A program made the translations under genes and the position numbers. DNA of 64,000 nucleotides from Dyadobacter sp. LHD-138 (GTDB lineage: Bacteria; Bacteroidota; Bacteroidia; Cytophagales; Spirosomataceae), in NCBI RefSeq assembly GCF_030929615.1, contig NZ_JAVFVU010000029.1:62001-126000 (forward strand), given 5' to 3'. Below the pieces are notes generated by a model. The model had not been told where the DNA came from and made no database searches. It saw nothing but the letters and a program-made list of their open reading frames with translations. Below are positions 43,066 to 52,080 of this stretch, one piece after another; the first letter of the stretch is position 1; every line of letters starts with the position of its first letter.

Positions 43066-44211
43066 ATGACTAAAATAAAAGTTGGTGTAGTAGGTACCGG
43101 TTTTATTGGCCCTGCCCATATCGAAGCGTTAAGACGCCTTCCTAATGTTGAAGTAGCTGCTCTTTGTGAAGTAACTGCCGAGTTGGCAAAAGAAAAAGCA
43201 GCAGGATTGGGAATCGCCCGTTCTTACACATTTGATGAATTGCTTAAGCAGGACGATATTCAGGCAATCCACATTTGTACACCTAACTTCCTGCACTACT
43301 CACAGTCAAAAGCGGCTTTATTGGCTGGAAAACACGTGATCTGTGAAAAACCATTGGCAAAGGATCTTGCCGAAGCGGAAGAGCTTGTTGCACTTGCTGC
43401 CAAAACAGGACTTGTCAATGCGGTTCACTTCAACCTGCGTTACTACCCGCTGGCACGTCAGATGAAGTCGATGCGTGAGCGCGGTGAACTTGGTGAAATT
43501 TATTCTTTCATCGGATCCTATCTTCAGGACTGGCTATTTTACGAAACGGATTACAACTGGCGCCTTGAGCCGGATAAGTCTGGCGATTCACGCGCGATTG
43601 CTGATATCGGTTCTCATTTGATGGATATTCTTGAATACATCACAGGTTTGAAAACCGTTGAAGTACTTGCTGACTTTAATACAATCCATGAGACACGTAA
43701 GAAACCATTGAAACCGGTTGAAACGTATTCAGGAAAAATGCTTCAGCCGGAAGACTACGCTGATGTCGCGATCACAACTGAAGACCACGCAAACGTTCTT
43801 CTTCGTTTTGACAATGGCAGCAAAGGCGTGATCACAGTTTCTCAGGTTTCTGCCGGTCGTAAAAACCGTATGACCCTGGAAATTTCAGGTTCTAAGAAGA
43901 CTTTCAACTGGACTTCGGAAGCACCAAACGAAATGTGGATTGGTAACCGCGACAAAAGCAATGAAATCCTGATGCGCGATCCGTCCCTTGTCAATGACGA
44001 TGTTCGTTCACTGATCACTTTCCCAGGTGGCCACAACGAAGGCTTCTCTGATACGTCAAAACAACTATTTAAGGAGGTTTACGCGGCTATTGAAGCAGGT
44101 AAGCAACCAGAAAACCCTACATTCCCAACCTTCGCAGACGGATACCGCGAGCTATTGATTTGCGAAAGAATTTTGGAAAGTAATAAAAAACAGGCTTGGG
44201 TAACGGTTTAG
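43066..44211 (+). CDS. Gfo/Idh/MocA-family oxidoreductase
   Basis: 381 residues from the ATG at 43066; the frame opens at a GTG (42970) upstream of the promoter, which is excluded. The nucleotide-binding loop VGTGFIGPAH and the catalytic CEKPLAKD are standard, with DIGSHLMDILEYITG supplying the D-x-x-x-H. It probably uses NAD(P) to oxidise a sugar or keto-sugar. It is 111 bp downstream of a paralogous oxidoreductase, apparently with its own promoter, and is followed by a hairpin and a sugar isomerase gene. Confidence 0.93.
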   Translation: MTKIKVGVVGTGFIGPAHIEALRRLPNVEVAALCEVTAELAKEKAAGLGIARSYTFDELLKQDDIQAIHICTPNFLHYSQSKAALLAGKHVICEKPLAKDLAEAEELVALAAKTGLVNAVHFNLRYYPLARQMKSMRERGELGEIYSFIGSYLQDWLFYETDYNWRLEPDKSGDSRAIADIGSHLMDILEYITGLKTVEVLADFNTIHETRKKPLKPVETYSGKMLQPEDYADVAITTEDHANVLLRFDNGSKGVITVSQVSAGRKNRMTLEISGSKKTFNWTSEAPNEMWIGNRDKSNEILMRDPSLVNDDVRSLITFPGGHNEGFSDTSKQLFKEVYAAIEAGKQPENPTFPTFADGYRELLICERILESNKKQAWVTV

Positions 44212-44259
44212 CTTTTAGTTATTAGCTGTTAGCCCTTAGATATCCTTAATGGAGATATG

Positions 44260-44304
44260 TTGCACAAAGAAGTCAACTTTTAAACGGTTGACTTCTTTGT
44301 GCAA
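44260..44304 (+). terminator. Perfect 18-bp hairpin between oxidoreductase and isomerase
   Basis: Arms 44260-44277 and 44287-44304 are perfect reverse complements with a 9-base loop. Only a weak AT-rich tail follows, so it may be a terminator, or an mRNA-processing or stabilising element within the operon. Confidence 0.65.
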
Positions 44305-44363
44305 TTAAAAATATTTCCTTTCTAAATACCAAAAATTACATTAAACAAACAAAACTCTTAATC

Positions 44364-45416
44364 ATGAAGACTATAAAAGGCCCAGGCATTTTCTTAGCTC
44401 AATTTTTGGGTGATGAAGCTCCGTTTAATACACTTGATGGCTTATCAACATACATGGCCGATCTTGGTTACAAAGGCCTTCAGTTACCGATTTGGGATCC
44501 AAGAATTATCGATATCAAACTTGCTGCCGAATCTCAGACTTACGCCGATGAGCTAAAAGGTAAGTTAAAAGACAAAGGTCTGGAAATTACGGAACTTGCG
44601 TCTCACATTATCGGACAACTTGTGGCTTCACATCCGGTTTACGATGAAATGTATGATGGTTTCGCAGCTCCGGAAGTACGTAAAAATCCAAAAGCAAGAG
44701 CTGAATGGGCTACCCAGCAGCTTAAATACACCGCCATTGCCAGCAAAAACCTGGGCTTAACGGCCAGCGCAACTTTCTCTGGCGCATTGGCATGGCCATT
44801 CCTTTATCCCTGGCCTCAGCGCCCGGCTGGTCTGGTTGAAACGGCGTTTAAAGAACTGGCAGCCCGCTGGAAACCAATTTTAGACGTTTACGACGAAAAC
44901 GGTGTGGATGTTTGTTATGAACTTCATCCGGGCGAGGATCTTTTCGATGGCGCGACTTTCGAAATGTTCGTCGATTATCTTGACGGTCATTCCAGAGCGA
45001 ACATCAACTATGACCCAAGTCATTTCGTGTTACAGCAGCTTGACTACCTGCAATTCATCGATCTTTACCACGACCGTATCAAAGCGTTCCACGTAAAAGA
45101 TGCTGAATTTAATCCAACCGGAAAACAAGGCGTTTACAGTGGATTTGCTGGTTGGGCCGACCGCGCAGGACGTTTCCGTTCATTGGGTGACGGACAGGTT
45201 GACTTCCCAAGTATCTTCTCAAAACTTTCTCAGTACGACTACGATAGCTGGGCCGTTCTGGAATGGGAATGCTGCATAAAATCGCCGGAACAAGGTGCCG
45301 CCGAAGGTGCTCCTTTTATTGCAAACCACATCATTGATGTAACGACAAAAGCTTTTGACGATTTCGCAGGAACAGGTGCCGACGAGGCGTTTAACCGCAG
45401 AATATTAGGACTTTAA
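44364..45416 (+). CDS. Sugar phosphate isomerase/epimerase, TIM-barrel
   Basis: 350 residues of the xylose-isomerase-like TIM-barrel (AP_endonuc_2) family. Metal ligands appear in order as CYELHPGE, INYDPSHF, FHVKDAEF and VLEWECC. These cytoplasmic enzymes isomerise or epimerise sugars and, in some loci, keto-sugars. It follows two Gfo/Idh/MocA oxidoreductases on the same strand and precedes the ThuA/dehydrogenase gene, so it is probably part of the same sugar pathway. Confidence 0.92.
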   Translation: MKTIKGPGIFLAQFLGDEAPFNTLDGLSTYMADLGYKGLQLPIWDPRIIDIKLAAESQTYADELKGKLKDKGLEITELASHIIGQLVASHPVYDEMYDGFAAPEVRKNPKARAEWATQQLKYTAIASKNLGLTASATFSGALAWPFLYPWPQRPAGLVETAFKELAARWKPILDVYDENGVDVCYELHPGEDLFDGATFEMFVDYLDGHSRANINYDPSHFVLQQLDYLQFIDLYHDRIKAFHVKDAEFNPTGKQGVYSGFAGWADRAGRFRSLGDGQVDFPSIFSKLSQYDYDSWAVLEWECCIKSPEQGAAEGAPFIANHIIDVTTKAFDDFAGTGADEAFNRRILGL

Positions 45417-45447
45417 TTAAATAATTGTCTGTATAACAAGTATAATG

Positions 45448-45482
45448 AAAACCTATCGTTCTTATGACTGATAGGTTTTTTT
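45448..45482 (+). terminator. Rho-independent terminator after the isomerase gene
   Basis: A 10-bp perfect stem (45448-45457 with 45470-45479) with a 12-base loop and a T run. It separates the isomerase gene from the large ThuA fusion gene. Confidence 0.8.
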
Positions 45483-45582
45483 ATACATTTACTTGTAGGC
45501 TACCGAAAGTACATCGTAATGGAAATAAAAACCGCCTAAACAAACCCCTGATCTGTTACTGAAAACTCAATTAAAAACAATA

Positions 45583-48500
45583 ATGAAGTATTCTTCTTTT
45601 AAAAAACCTATGAAATATCTGGGCGCATTTTGCCTGGCCGTATGCATTTCTGTTGCCTCCATTGCCCAAACTGTCACCCCGGAAAAACGAGTACTTGTAT
45701 TTTCAAAAACAGCTGGATTCCGCCATGCATCTATTCCGGCCGGAAGAACCGCTATTATTAAACTGGGCCAAGAAAATGGTTTTAGTGTTGATACAACTGA
45801 AAATGCTGCGACTTTTACCGAAAAAAACCTTCGTAAATACAGCGCGGTTATCTTTTTGAACACAACCGGCAACATTCTTGACGATAATCAGCAGGAAGCC
45901 TTCGAACATTATATCCAGGCTGGCGGTGGTTATGTCGGTATCCATGCCGCGACGGACACGGAATACGACTGGCAGTGGTACAACAAGCTGGCAGGAGCCT
46001 ATTTTGCGAGCCACCCGGGCAATCCGAATGTCCAGAATGGAGAAGCTTACGCGGTCAATAAGCAACATCCATCCATGGAAGGTTTCCCTGATCGCTGGCA
46101 GATCAAAGATGAATTTTATGATTTCAAAAACTTCAATCCACAGGTAACCGTTCTTGTCAAGATTGATGAAAAGACCTATAAAGACGGCAAAATGGGTGAT
46201 AACCACCCGATGTCATGGTACCATGAGTATGACGGAGGAAAAGCATTTTACACCAACTTTGGCCATGAAGACGCAACTTTTGTAAATCCCGTATTTTTAA
46301 AACACCTGACAGGCGGCTTGAAATATGTGATGGCCTCTTCACTGGATTATTCAAAAGCACGTCCGGAAGAAAATCGTTTTACAAAAAAAGTACTGGTAAG
46401 CAAACTGGATGAGCCCACTGAACTCGTTGTCCTGGATGATCACCGCGTCCTGCTGGCCGAAAGAAAAGGAAAGCTAAAACTGTACAATCCTAAAACAGGC
46501 AAAGTGAAAGTGGTTGCCGAAGTTCCGGTTTACATTAAACAGGAATATGGATTGATGGGTTTAAATATCGACCCGAATTTCAAGACGAACAAACTTGTAT
46601 ACCTGTATTATTCTCCGCCATCCAGCGAAGCTGACACCGCACAACACCTGTCACGCTTCAAATATGACGACATCAAGGATACGCTTTTGTTATCTACGGA
46701 AGAGAATCTTTTAAAAGTACCCGTTAAAAGAACGGACTGCTGCCATACGGGTGGTTCCATCGCATGGGATCCTCAGGGAAATCTGTATCTATCGACAGGT
46801 GATGATGTGAACCCCTTCCAGTCTGACGGATATGGGCCTATTGACGGCCGCCCCGGACGTGAGGGTTGGGATGGTCGCCATTCTTCTTCCAACACCAACT
46901 CGTTAAGAGGAAAAATCCTTCGTATCAAACCTCGCTATGGTGATCGTCGCGCGAATATGCCTGGCGGAACCAACCTTTATGATATTCCTGAAGGCAACTT
47001 ATTCCCGGTCGGCACTGACAAAACACGTCCCGAAATTTATGTCATGGGAACGCGTAACCCCTACCGAATTTCCGTGGATCAGCACACCGGTTATGTGTAT
47101 TGGGGTGATGTTGGACCTGATGCTTCGAATGACAACCCAAAACGCGGACCGCGCGGTTATGACGAGGTTAACCAGGCAAGAAAACCGGGCAACTTCGGTT
47201 ATCCTTTGTTTATCGGCGATAACAAGCCCTATATTGCTTACAACTTTGCTGACAGCACTTCGGGAAAACCTTTCGATGCGGCTGCTCCGATCAATGATTC
47301 TCCGCACAATACCGGTATTACCAATCTGCCTCCAGCGCAGCCTGCATTTATCTGGTATCCTTATGCCGATTCGCCTGATTTTGGTCCTATCGTAGGTAAA
47401 GGCGGACGTAATGCAATGGCCGGCCCTGTTTATTATTTCAACGATTACCAGGATAGCAAAAGCAAATTCCCGAATTATTACAACGGTAAGTTCTTCGCTT
47501 ATGACTGGATCCGCGATTACATCAACATCGTAACGATGAACAAAGAAGGCGACCTCGTTAATATCGAGCGCTTTATGCCAAAAGGTAAATTCAGCCACCC
47601 GATCGATATGCAGTTTGCCAACGACGGCTCATTGTACACCCTGGAATACGGCCCGAACTGGTTCGCTCAAAATGACGAAGCAAGCCTGTCACATATTACC
47701 TACAATGCTGGAAACCGTGTTCCCGTAGCCACCGCGAAAGCGACCAATACAACCGGTGCCGTTCCGTTGAAAGTAGCTTTTTCATCCAACGGATCTCTGG
47801 ATTATGATGGCGATGCAATCAAATATGAATGGTCATTTGGCAAAGGTTTAGGAAAAAGCAATTTACCAAACCCTACATTTACCTATACAAAAGCGGGTGA
47901 ATTTACGGCAATCCTCAAAGTAACCGACAGCGCGGGAAACAGCAATACGTCCGAAGTAACGGTTAAAGCCGGGAATGCAATTCCGCAGGTGGACGTTGCG
48001 ATCAAAGGAAACAAAACGTTTTATTGGAACGACAAACCTGTTAACTACGAAGTTTCCGTAACGGATAAAGAAGACGGAAGTCTGGTTAAGAAAACAATTC
48101 CGGAAGATGAAGTAACACTGACAATCAACTATCTGGAAGGATTCGACAAAACGGTTTTGGCACAAGGTCATCAGGCTAACACCGGTTTTGATACAGGGAA
48201 GCGTTTAATTGAATTAAGCGATTGTAAAGCATGTCACTCGGTTGACAAAAAATCGATCGGACCCGCTTATATCGAAGTCGCTAAGCGTTATGAAAAAGAA
48301 CGGAATTCCTTGAAAACACTAACGGATAAGGTGATCAAAGGTGGCGGCGGTGTTTGGGGCGAACAGGCTATGGCCGCGCACCCGCAACACAAACCAGAGG
48401 AAGTCGAAGAAATGATAAAGTATATTCTTTCATTATCCAAAAAACAGGTGGTTGATAAGAAACCGCTGAAAAGTGCTTACGTAACAGAAGCGAAGAAAAA

Positions 48501-48981
48501 GAGCGGTTCTTACATTTTCACCGCTGCTTATACGGATAAAGGAAATGGTTTGATGGGCCCGCTTACCGGAGTAAAAACGGTGGCATTACGCCCTGCAAAA
48601 GTGCAGGCCAATACATTGGATGACGGAAAAGGTTTTGTAAAATTCAAAACAGCAGCGGGACCAGAAGTGGTTTTAGGCTCTGCAAACGGAAGTTTCATCG
48701 CCTTTGACGATATCGATTTGACAGGAATTTCTGCACTGGCAGTGTCTGTCATCAGCAGCGACAAAACGGCGGGCGGAATTTTGGAAGCTCGTCTGGATTC
48801 TCCAACGGGATTAAAAATCGGCGAAACAAAAGTTGATTCATCTACTACCGTTAACCTGGCAACCACAGCCCCGACAGATAACAAAAAGCATAGAATTGTT
48901 TTTGTTTATAAAAACCCGGAGGCAAATGGCAAACCGCTTTTCGCCATTGATTCGATTGAATTTAAGGGAAGTACGATGTAG
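45583..48981 (+). CDS. Secreted ThuA / sorbosone dehydrogenase-like / PKD / cytochrome c protein
   Basis: 1,132 residues. After a signal peptide (to SIA-Q, about 29) comes a ThuA-like domain (about 35-255: RVLVFSKTAGFRHASI, YVGIHAATDTEYDW, PMSWYHEYDGGKAFY). Next is a six-bladed glucose/sorbosone dehydrogenase-like propeller (about 265-710; ELVVLDDHRVLLAERKGKL, CCHTGGSIAWDPQGNLYLS, GTRNPYRI). A PKD domain (about 715-800; FSSNGSLDYDGD) and a cytochrome c domain with C881-x-x-C884-H885 and later MAAHP axial Met follow. The C-terminus (about 970-1132) resembles a CBM6-like sandwich. It is a periplasmic oxidase that could pass electrons from sugar oxidation to its own heme. A second ATG at 45610 is also possible. 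Confidence 0.92.
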   Translation: MKYSSFKKPMKYLGAFCLAVCISVASIAQTVTPEKRVLVFSKTAGFRHASIPAGRTAIIKLGQENGFSVDTTENAATFTEKNLRKYSAVIFLNTTGNILDDNQQEAFEHYIQAGGGYVGIHAATDTEYDWQWYNKLAGAYFASHPGNPNVQNGEAYAVNKQHPSMEGFPDRWQIKDEFYDFKNFNPQVTVLVKIDEKTYKDGKMGDNHPMSWYHEYDGGKAFYTNFGHEDATFVNPVFLKHLTGGLKYVMASSLDYSKARPEENRFTKKVLVSKLDEPTELVVLDDHRVLLAERKGKLKLYNPKTGKVKVVAEVPVYIKQEYGLMGLNIDPNFKTNKLVYLYYSPPSSEADTAQHLSRFKYDDIKDTLLLSTEENLLKVPVKRTDCCHTGGSIAWDPQGNLYLSTGDDVNPFQSDGYGPIDGRPGREGWDGRHSSSNTNSLRGKILRIKPRYGDRRANMPGGTNLYDIPEGNLFPVGTDKTRPEIYVMGTRNPYRISVDQHTGYVYWGDVGPDASNDNPKRGPRGYDEVNQARKPGNFGYPLFIGDNKPYIAYNFADSTSGKPFDAAAPINDSPHNTGITNLPPAQPAFIWYPYADSPDFGPIVGKGGRNAMAGPVYYFNDYQDSKSKFPNYYNGKFFAYDWIRDYINIVTMNKEGDLVNIERFMPKGKFSHPIDMQFANDGSLYTLEYGPNWFAQNDEASLSHITYNAGNRVPVATAKATNTTGAVPLKVAFSSNGSLDYDGDAIKYEWSFGKGLGKSNLPNPTFTYTKAGEFTAILKVTDSAGNSNTSEVTVKAGNAIPQVDVAIKGNKTFYWNDKPVNYEVSVTDKEDGSLVKKTIPEDEVTLTINYLEGFDKTVLAQGHQANTGFDTGKRLIELSDCKACHSVDKKSIGPAYIEVAKRYEKERNSLKTLTDKVIKGGGGVWGEQAMAAHPQHKPEEVEEMIKYILSLSKKQVVDKKPLKSAYVTEAKKKSGSYIFTAAYTDKGNGLMGPLTGVKTVALRPAKVQANTLDDGKGFVKFKTAAGPEVVLGSANGSFIAFDDIDLTGISALAVSVISSDKTAGGILEARLDSPTGLKIGETKVDSSTTVNLATTAPTDNKKHRIVFVYKNPEANGKPLFAIDSIEFKGSTM

Positions 48982-48990
48982 TCGTTTATG

Positions 48991-49088
48991 ATTTAAACGC
49001 AGAGGTAAGGTGTTAAAAGGAGTTACGCAGAGAATTAGTAAAACTCTTTGCGCAACTCCTTTTTTACACCTTACCTCTGCGTTTAAAT
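48991..49088. repeat. Long palindromic element built on CGCAGAG words
   Basis: Two arms of about 46 bases (48991-49036 and 49043-49088) are near-perfect reverse complements, with one indel and a few mismatches toward the centre. CGCAGAG or close variants occur in each arm. It fills the gap between the convergent ThuA fusion and TIGR02757 genes and may work as a shared terminator, but its length and word structure look like a dispersed repeat. Confidence 0.8.
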
Positions 49089-49127
49089 TTCACCTCCAAT
49101 TTGTAAACACCAGCCAAAACCCTCGTG

Positions 49128-49946
49128 TCAAATCAAAAACTCTTCTTTGGCAAACCCCTCAATACCCAACCCGAATAATGCAAAATCGTACAAAACGGGA
49201 TCATTCGGATTTAACATGCGTAATGACGCTGTTAATTCCGTTGCGGTTTTCCAATCGGTTACCGGTCTTTGAATTAATCCCAATTTACGCCCAATACGAT
49301 CCACATGGACATCGCAGGGGCAAACCAGCTGCGACGGGCTGATATTCTCCCAGATACCAAAATCAACGCCTTTGTTATCTTTCCGGACCATCCATCTCAA
49401 AAACATATTCAGCCGCTTACACGACGATTTCCTGACAGGCGTTGCAATATGTTTCTTTGTCCTGCCCGGAAAATTTTCCGAGTCGCTGAACAGATCATAA
49501 AAGCCGATCAAACCATTTTCAATCGTCACATCAGATACTGACATGTGGCTACTAAAAGCGTATTCCAGCGAATCGTGCTGGTTATAGAAATTTTGAAAGA
49601 AATGTAGGAAATAAAGCGTATCCGTCGCATTAAAAGTACGGTGCTTAAACCCGAGGAATTTTTTAAGATCACTTTCCTGATGGTTTTTCACGAAGTCGTA
49701 GGGGGCGTCATCCATCAGCGAAGATAACTCCAGGCATTTATTAATGATCGTTTTTCGCTGTCCCCAGGCAAGCACAGCTGCCCAGAAACCCATGATCTCG
49801 ATATCTTGTTTTTTCGAAAAACGATGTGGAATACTGATGGGATCGTATGGAATAAAATCCGGCTGATTGTATTGTTCCGCCTTGGCTTCCAGCAAATCGG
49901 TGATGGCTTGTGATATGGGTCTTAATTCAACTTCAATGTTCCGCAT
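49128..49946 (-). CDS. TIGR02757 family protein (DUF2400)
   Basis: 272 residues. Recognised by DFIPYDPISIPHRFSKKQDIEIMGF near the start, split here for reading, then ILAWGQRKTIINK-like and NMFLRWMVRKDNKGVDFGIW and PCDVHVDRIGRKLGL, which resembles the HhH-DNA glycosylase arrangement with a late conserved Asp. The family is common in Bacteroidota and its function is unproven. It overlaps the preceding small membrane protein gene by 14 bp, so the two are translationally coupled. Confidence 0.9.
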   Translation of the reverse strand: MRNIEVELRPISQAITDLLEAKAEQYNQPDFIPYDPISIPHRFSKKQDIEIMGFWAAVLAWGQRKTIINKCLELSSLMDDAPYDFVKNHQESDLKKFLGFKHRTFNATDTLYFLHFFQNFYNQHDSLEYAFSSHMSVSDVTIENGLIGFYDLFSDSENFPGRTKKHIATPVRKSSCKRLNMFLRWMVRKDNKGVDFGIWENISPSQLVCPCDVHVDRIGRKLGLIQRPVTDWKTATELTASLRMLNPNDPVLYDFALFGLGIEGFAKEEFLI

Positions 49947-50145
49947 GACCTTTTCCTAACACATAAGCCAAAGCTCTCGAAATACCCGAAAAAAACATCA
50001 CGATACAAGAAAAAACAAACGTAAAAACGGCAATAAAAGGATACATCACCGTAAACAGCACGCTCCATAGTTTATATCCGGTTGTCTTTTTTAACGCCGC
50101 TCTTTCCTCTTCTCTTTTGGATCTGAACTCGGGTGAATGCTTCAT
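49933..50145 (-). CDS. Small membrane protein, function unknown
   Basis: 70 residues from the ATG at 50145; the frame extends to 50202 but MKHSPEFRSKREEERAALKK is the natural start. A basic, charged N-terminus is followed by two close hydrophobic segments (about residues 25-60), so an inner-membrane hairpin is likely. The end overlaps the TIGR02757 gene by 14 bp. No known domain. Confidence 0.7.
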   Translation of the reverse strand: MKHSPEFRSKREEERAALKKTTGYKLWSVLFTVMYPFIAVFTFVFSCIVMFFSGISRALAYVLGKGHAEH

Positions 50146-50238
50146 TATGTTATTTTCAGAATTGAATTTTGTAGTAAGAGACCATAGATATCTGATTACC
50201 AAACCAATCCTGTCTCATTTAAATTTCTTTAATCTCGA

Positions 50239-51231
50239 TTAATTGCTTTCCAGGTAACTGATCACCGCCCTGAAGCGCTTGCTGTTGGGCGATACTTTTT
50301 CAAAAGCGCGTGACGACAATTTGATAATAATATCATCATTCACACTTGTTTCCGGAATACGTCCGATCACGCGTACGATTATTTTTTCCTGATTATACTC
50401 GTTTAACACTTCAATCAAAGCGCCTATGGGTGCCGTGCGGTGTAATGCAAGAAATTTACTTGTACTTTCATCCGTTTCAATGACCTCCGCCAAACCTGAT
50501 TCAGATTTACGTTTTCCCGACACCACCTTTGGCGGGGCAACTTCCTCCACTGGTTTCATTACTTTTTCAGCAACCGCCGCTTTCGCTCTTACAGAATCCT
50601 TTACGACATTCGTCACCACTTTTTTAGGTTCTGCTACAACCGGTTTCGTTTTTTCCGCGCCCTTTTCACTTACGATCAATTCCTGTCCTTCCGTAAGGTT
50701 ATCGTCTTTGAGATTATTCCATTTACGAATATCAGCCATCAAAACACCATATTTCACGGCAACCCGGTAAAGTGTTTGTCCCGCTTCAACTTTATGGACT
50801 CCGCTGGGCGCAACCGATACTTTTGCATCCGCCGTTGGAGGCGCCGTGGTGGTGACCGGAGGCTGAGGAAGTGGTTTGGCATCCTTAACGGCCGCTTTTA
50901 CCTCTTCTTTTTTAGGCTCTTCTTTTTTCAGTTCTTCCTTTTTGGGTTCTTTTTTGCTCACTTTGGGCGTATAGGGCACACGCAAAGTCTGTCCCAGTTG
51001 AACATTGTCACTGATGCCCGGATTGGCTTCCCGGAGCGACTGAATCGTTGTTCCGTACTGCCTGACGACAGCGAACATTGTCTGTCCTTGATTTACCTTA
51101 TGTAAAACATAAATTTTACCCCCCACTTTTTCAAACCCTATTGAATCTACTGCACTTGTTCCATTCGCACGGGCACTTTCCGCTCCTGTTAAAAAACCTG
51201 CCAAAATGGCTAGGTATACTATGTATTTCAT
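50239..51231 (-). CDS. LysM-domain protein with C-terminal DPBB/RlpA-like domain
   Basis: 330 residues. A signal peptide (to ARA, about 22) precedes two LysM domains (about 38-90, HKVNQGQTMFAVVRQYGTT; and about 143-188, HKVEAGQTLYRVAVKYGV), separated by a Lys/Glu/Pro-rich linker with repeated KKEEPKKEE-type units. The C-terminal 80 residues (FLALHRTAPIGALIEVLN, VRVIGRIPET, SSRAFEKVSP) resemble the double-psi beta-barrel of RlpA. It probably binds peptidoglycan in the periplasm. Its ATG directly abuts the stop codon of the upstream DUF4905 gene. Confidence 0.88.
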   Translation of the reverse strand: MKYIVYLAILAGFLTGAESARANGTSAVDSIGFEKVGGKIYVLHKVNQGQTMFAVVRQYGTTIQSLREANPGISDNVQLGQTLRVPYTPKVSKKEPKKEELKKEEPKKEEVKAAVKDAKPLPQPPVTTTAPPTADAKVSVAPSGVHKVEAGQTLYRVAVKYGVLMADIRKWNNLKDDNLTEGQELIVSEKGAEKTKPVVAEPKKVVTNVVKDSVRAKAAVAEKVMKPVEEVAPPKVVSGKRKSESGLAEVIETDESTSKFLALHRTAPIGALIEVLNEYNQEKIIVRVIGRIPETSVNDDIIIKLSSRAFEKVSPNSKRFRAVISYLESN

Positions 51232-52065
51232 TCAGTAAGAAAATGTTAAACTCGAAAATTCATTATTATTTTTAAGATACACCAATATTCCGTTTTTCAG
51301 TAACATGGTAGACTGACCTACGCCATCCCGCCCCTCCGAGAGTTGTTCATGAAATACGATCTCCTTTTTATCTGTAACGATAAGAAGATATTGTACTATC
51401 TTTTCCTGCTCGTAAATATAATAAGAAAACATCATATAGGGCCTTTCATCCAAATAATCAATACAAATGGGTTTTGAAATACCCATTATTTCGGATAAAA
51501 AAGACGAAAGTTTCTCAAAATAGATATTTCCCTCCTTGTAACGAACAGGTTGTTTTAAAATTATTTCCGGCGAAAGTTGTTTCATCTTCTCCGAAGCGCC
51601 AGACAGCGCCGCCGTGTGTACATCACATTGCGCATACTGAAACTTCTCCCCCTTCTGCGTCGCCACCTCCACTTCCTCTCCCTCTAACGTGCGCACTAAT
51701 ACGTAGTTAGGCAGTGCCCACAATAATGCACCGTCCAGGGCCGAAACCGCCAGTAAATCCGTTGGCTGGGGCAGATCGGGGTAACGGTAGTTGTGCAAAA
51801 AAATATGTTGGTGTGAAAATGCTGTCAGGGATGTCCACCAATCTGCTCCTTCTGGCGTAACTTGCCAGCGTAATTCCGGAATAGACAGATCAATCATCGC
51901 AAATGACACTTTCTTTTCCGAACTTTCCCGCAATTCGATCGCCCATTCATTAATATCCGGGTCCGGGTGGGGAAGTATACGCCAGATATTTTGTGAAAAC
52001 GTATGTGAAAAAACTTTTTGCAAATTTTTAGCTTTATTTTGAAACAAAATTTGAGATAACATCAT
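51232..52065 (-). CDS. DUF4905-type hypothetical protein
   Basis: 277 residues without a signal peptide. It opens FSQNIWRILPHPDPDINEW and contains repeated propeller-like segments (LSIPELRWQVT, LLAVSALDGALLWALPNYVLV), consistent with a quinoprotein-like beta fold seen in DUF4905 proteins of Cytophagales. Function unknown. Its stop codon (TGA) lies immediately before the ATG of the LysM gene, so the two are translated from one message. It is divergent from kdsB, 15 bp away. Confidence 0.75.
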   Translation of the reverse strand: MMLSQILFQNKAKNLQKVFSHTFSQNIWRILPHPDPDINEWAIELRESSEKKVSFAMIDLSIPELRWQVTPEGADWWTSLTAFSHQHIFLHNYRYPDLPQPTDLLAVSALDGALLWALPNYVLVRTLEGEEVEVATQKGEKFQYAQCDVHTAALSGASEKMKQLSPEIILKQPVRYKEGNIYFEKLSSFLSEIMGISKPICIDYLDERPYMMFSYYIYEQEKIVQYLLIVTDKKEIVFHEQLSEGRDGVGQSTMLLKNGILVYLKNNNEFSSLTFSY

Positions 52066-52080
52066 TCAAACTTTAAACAC

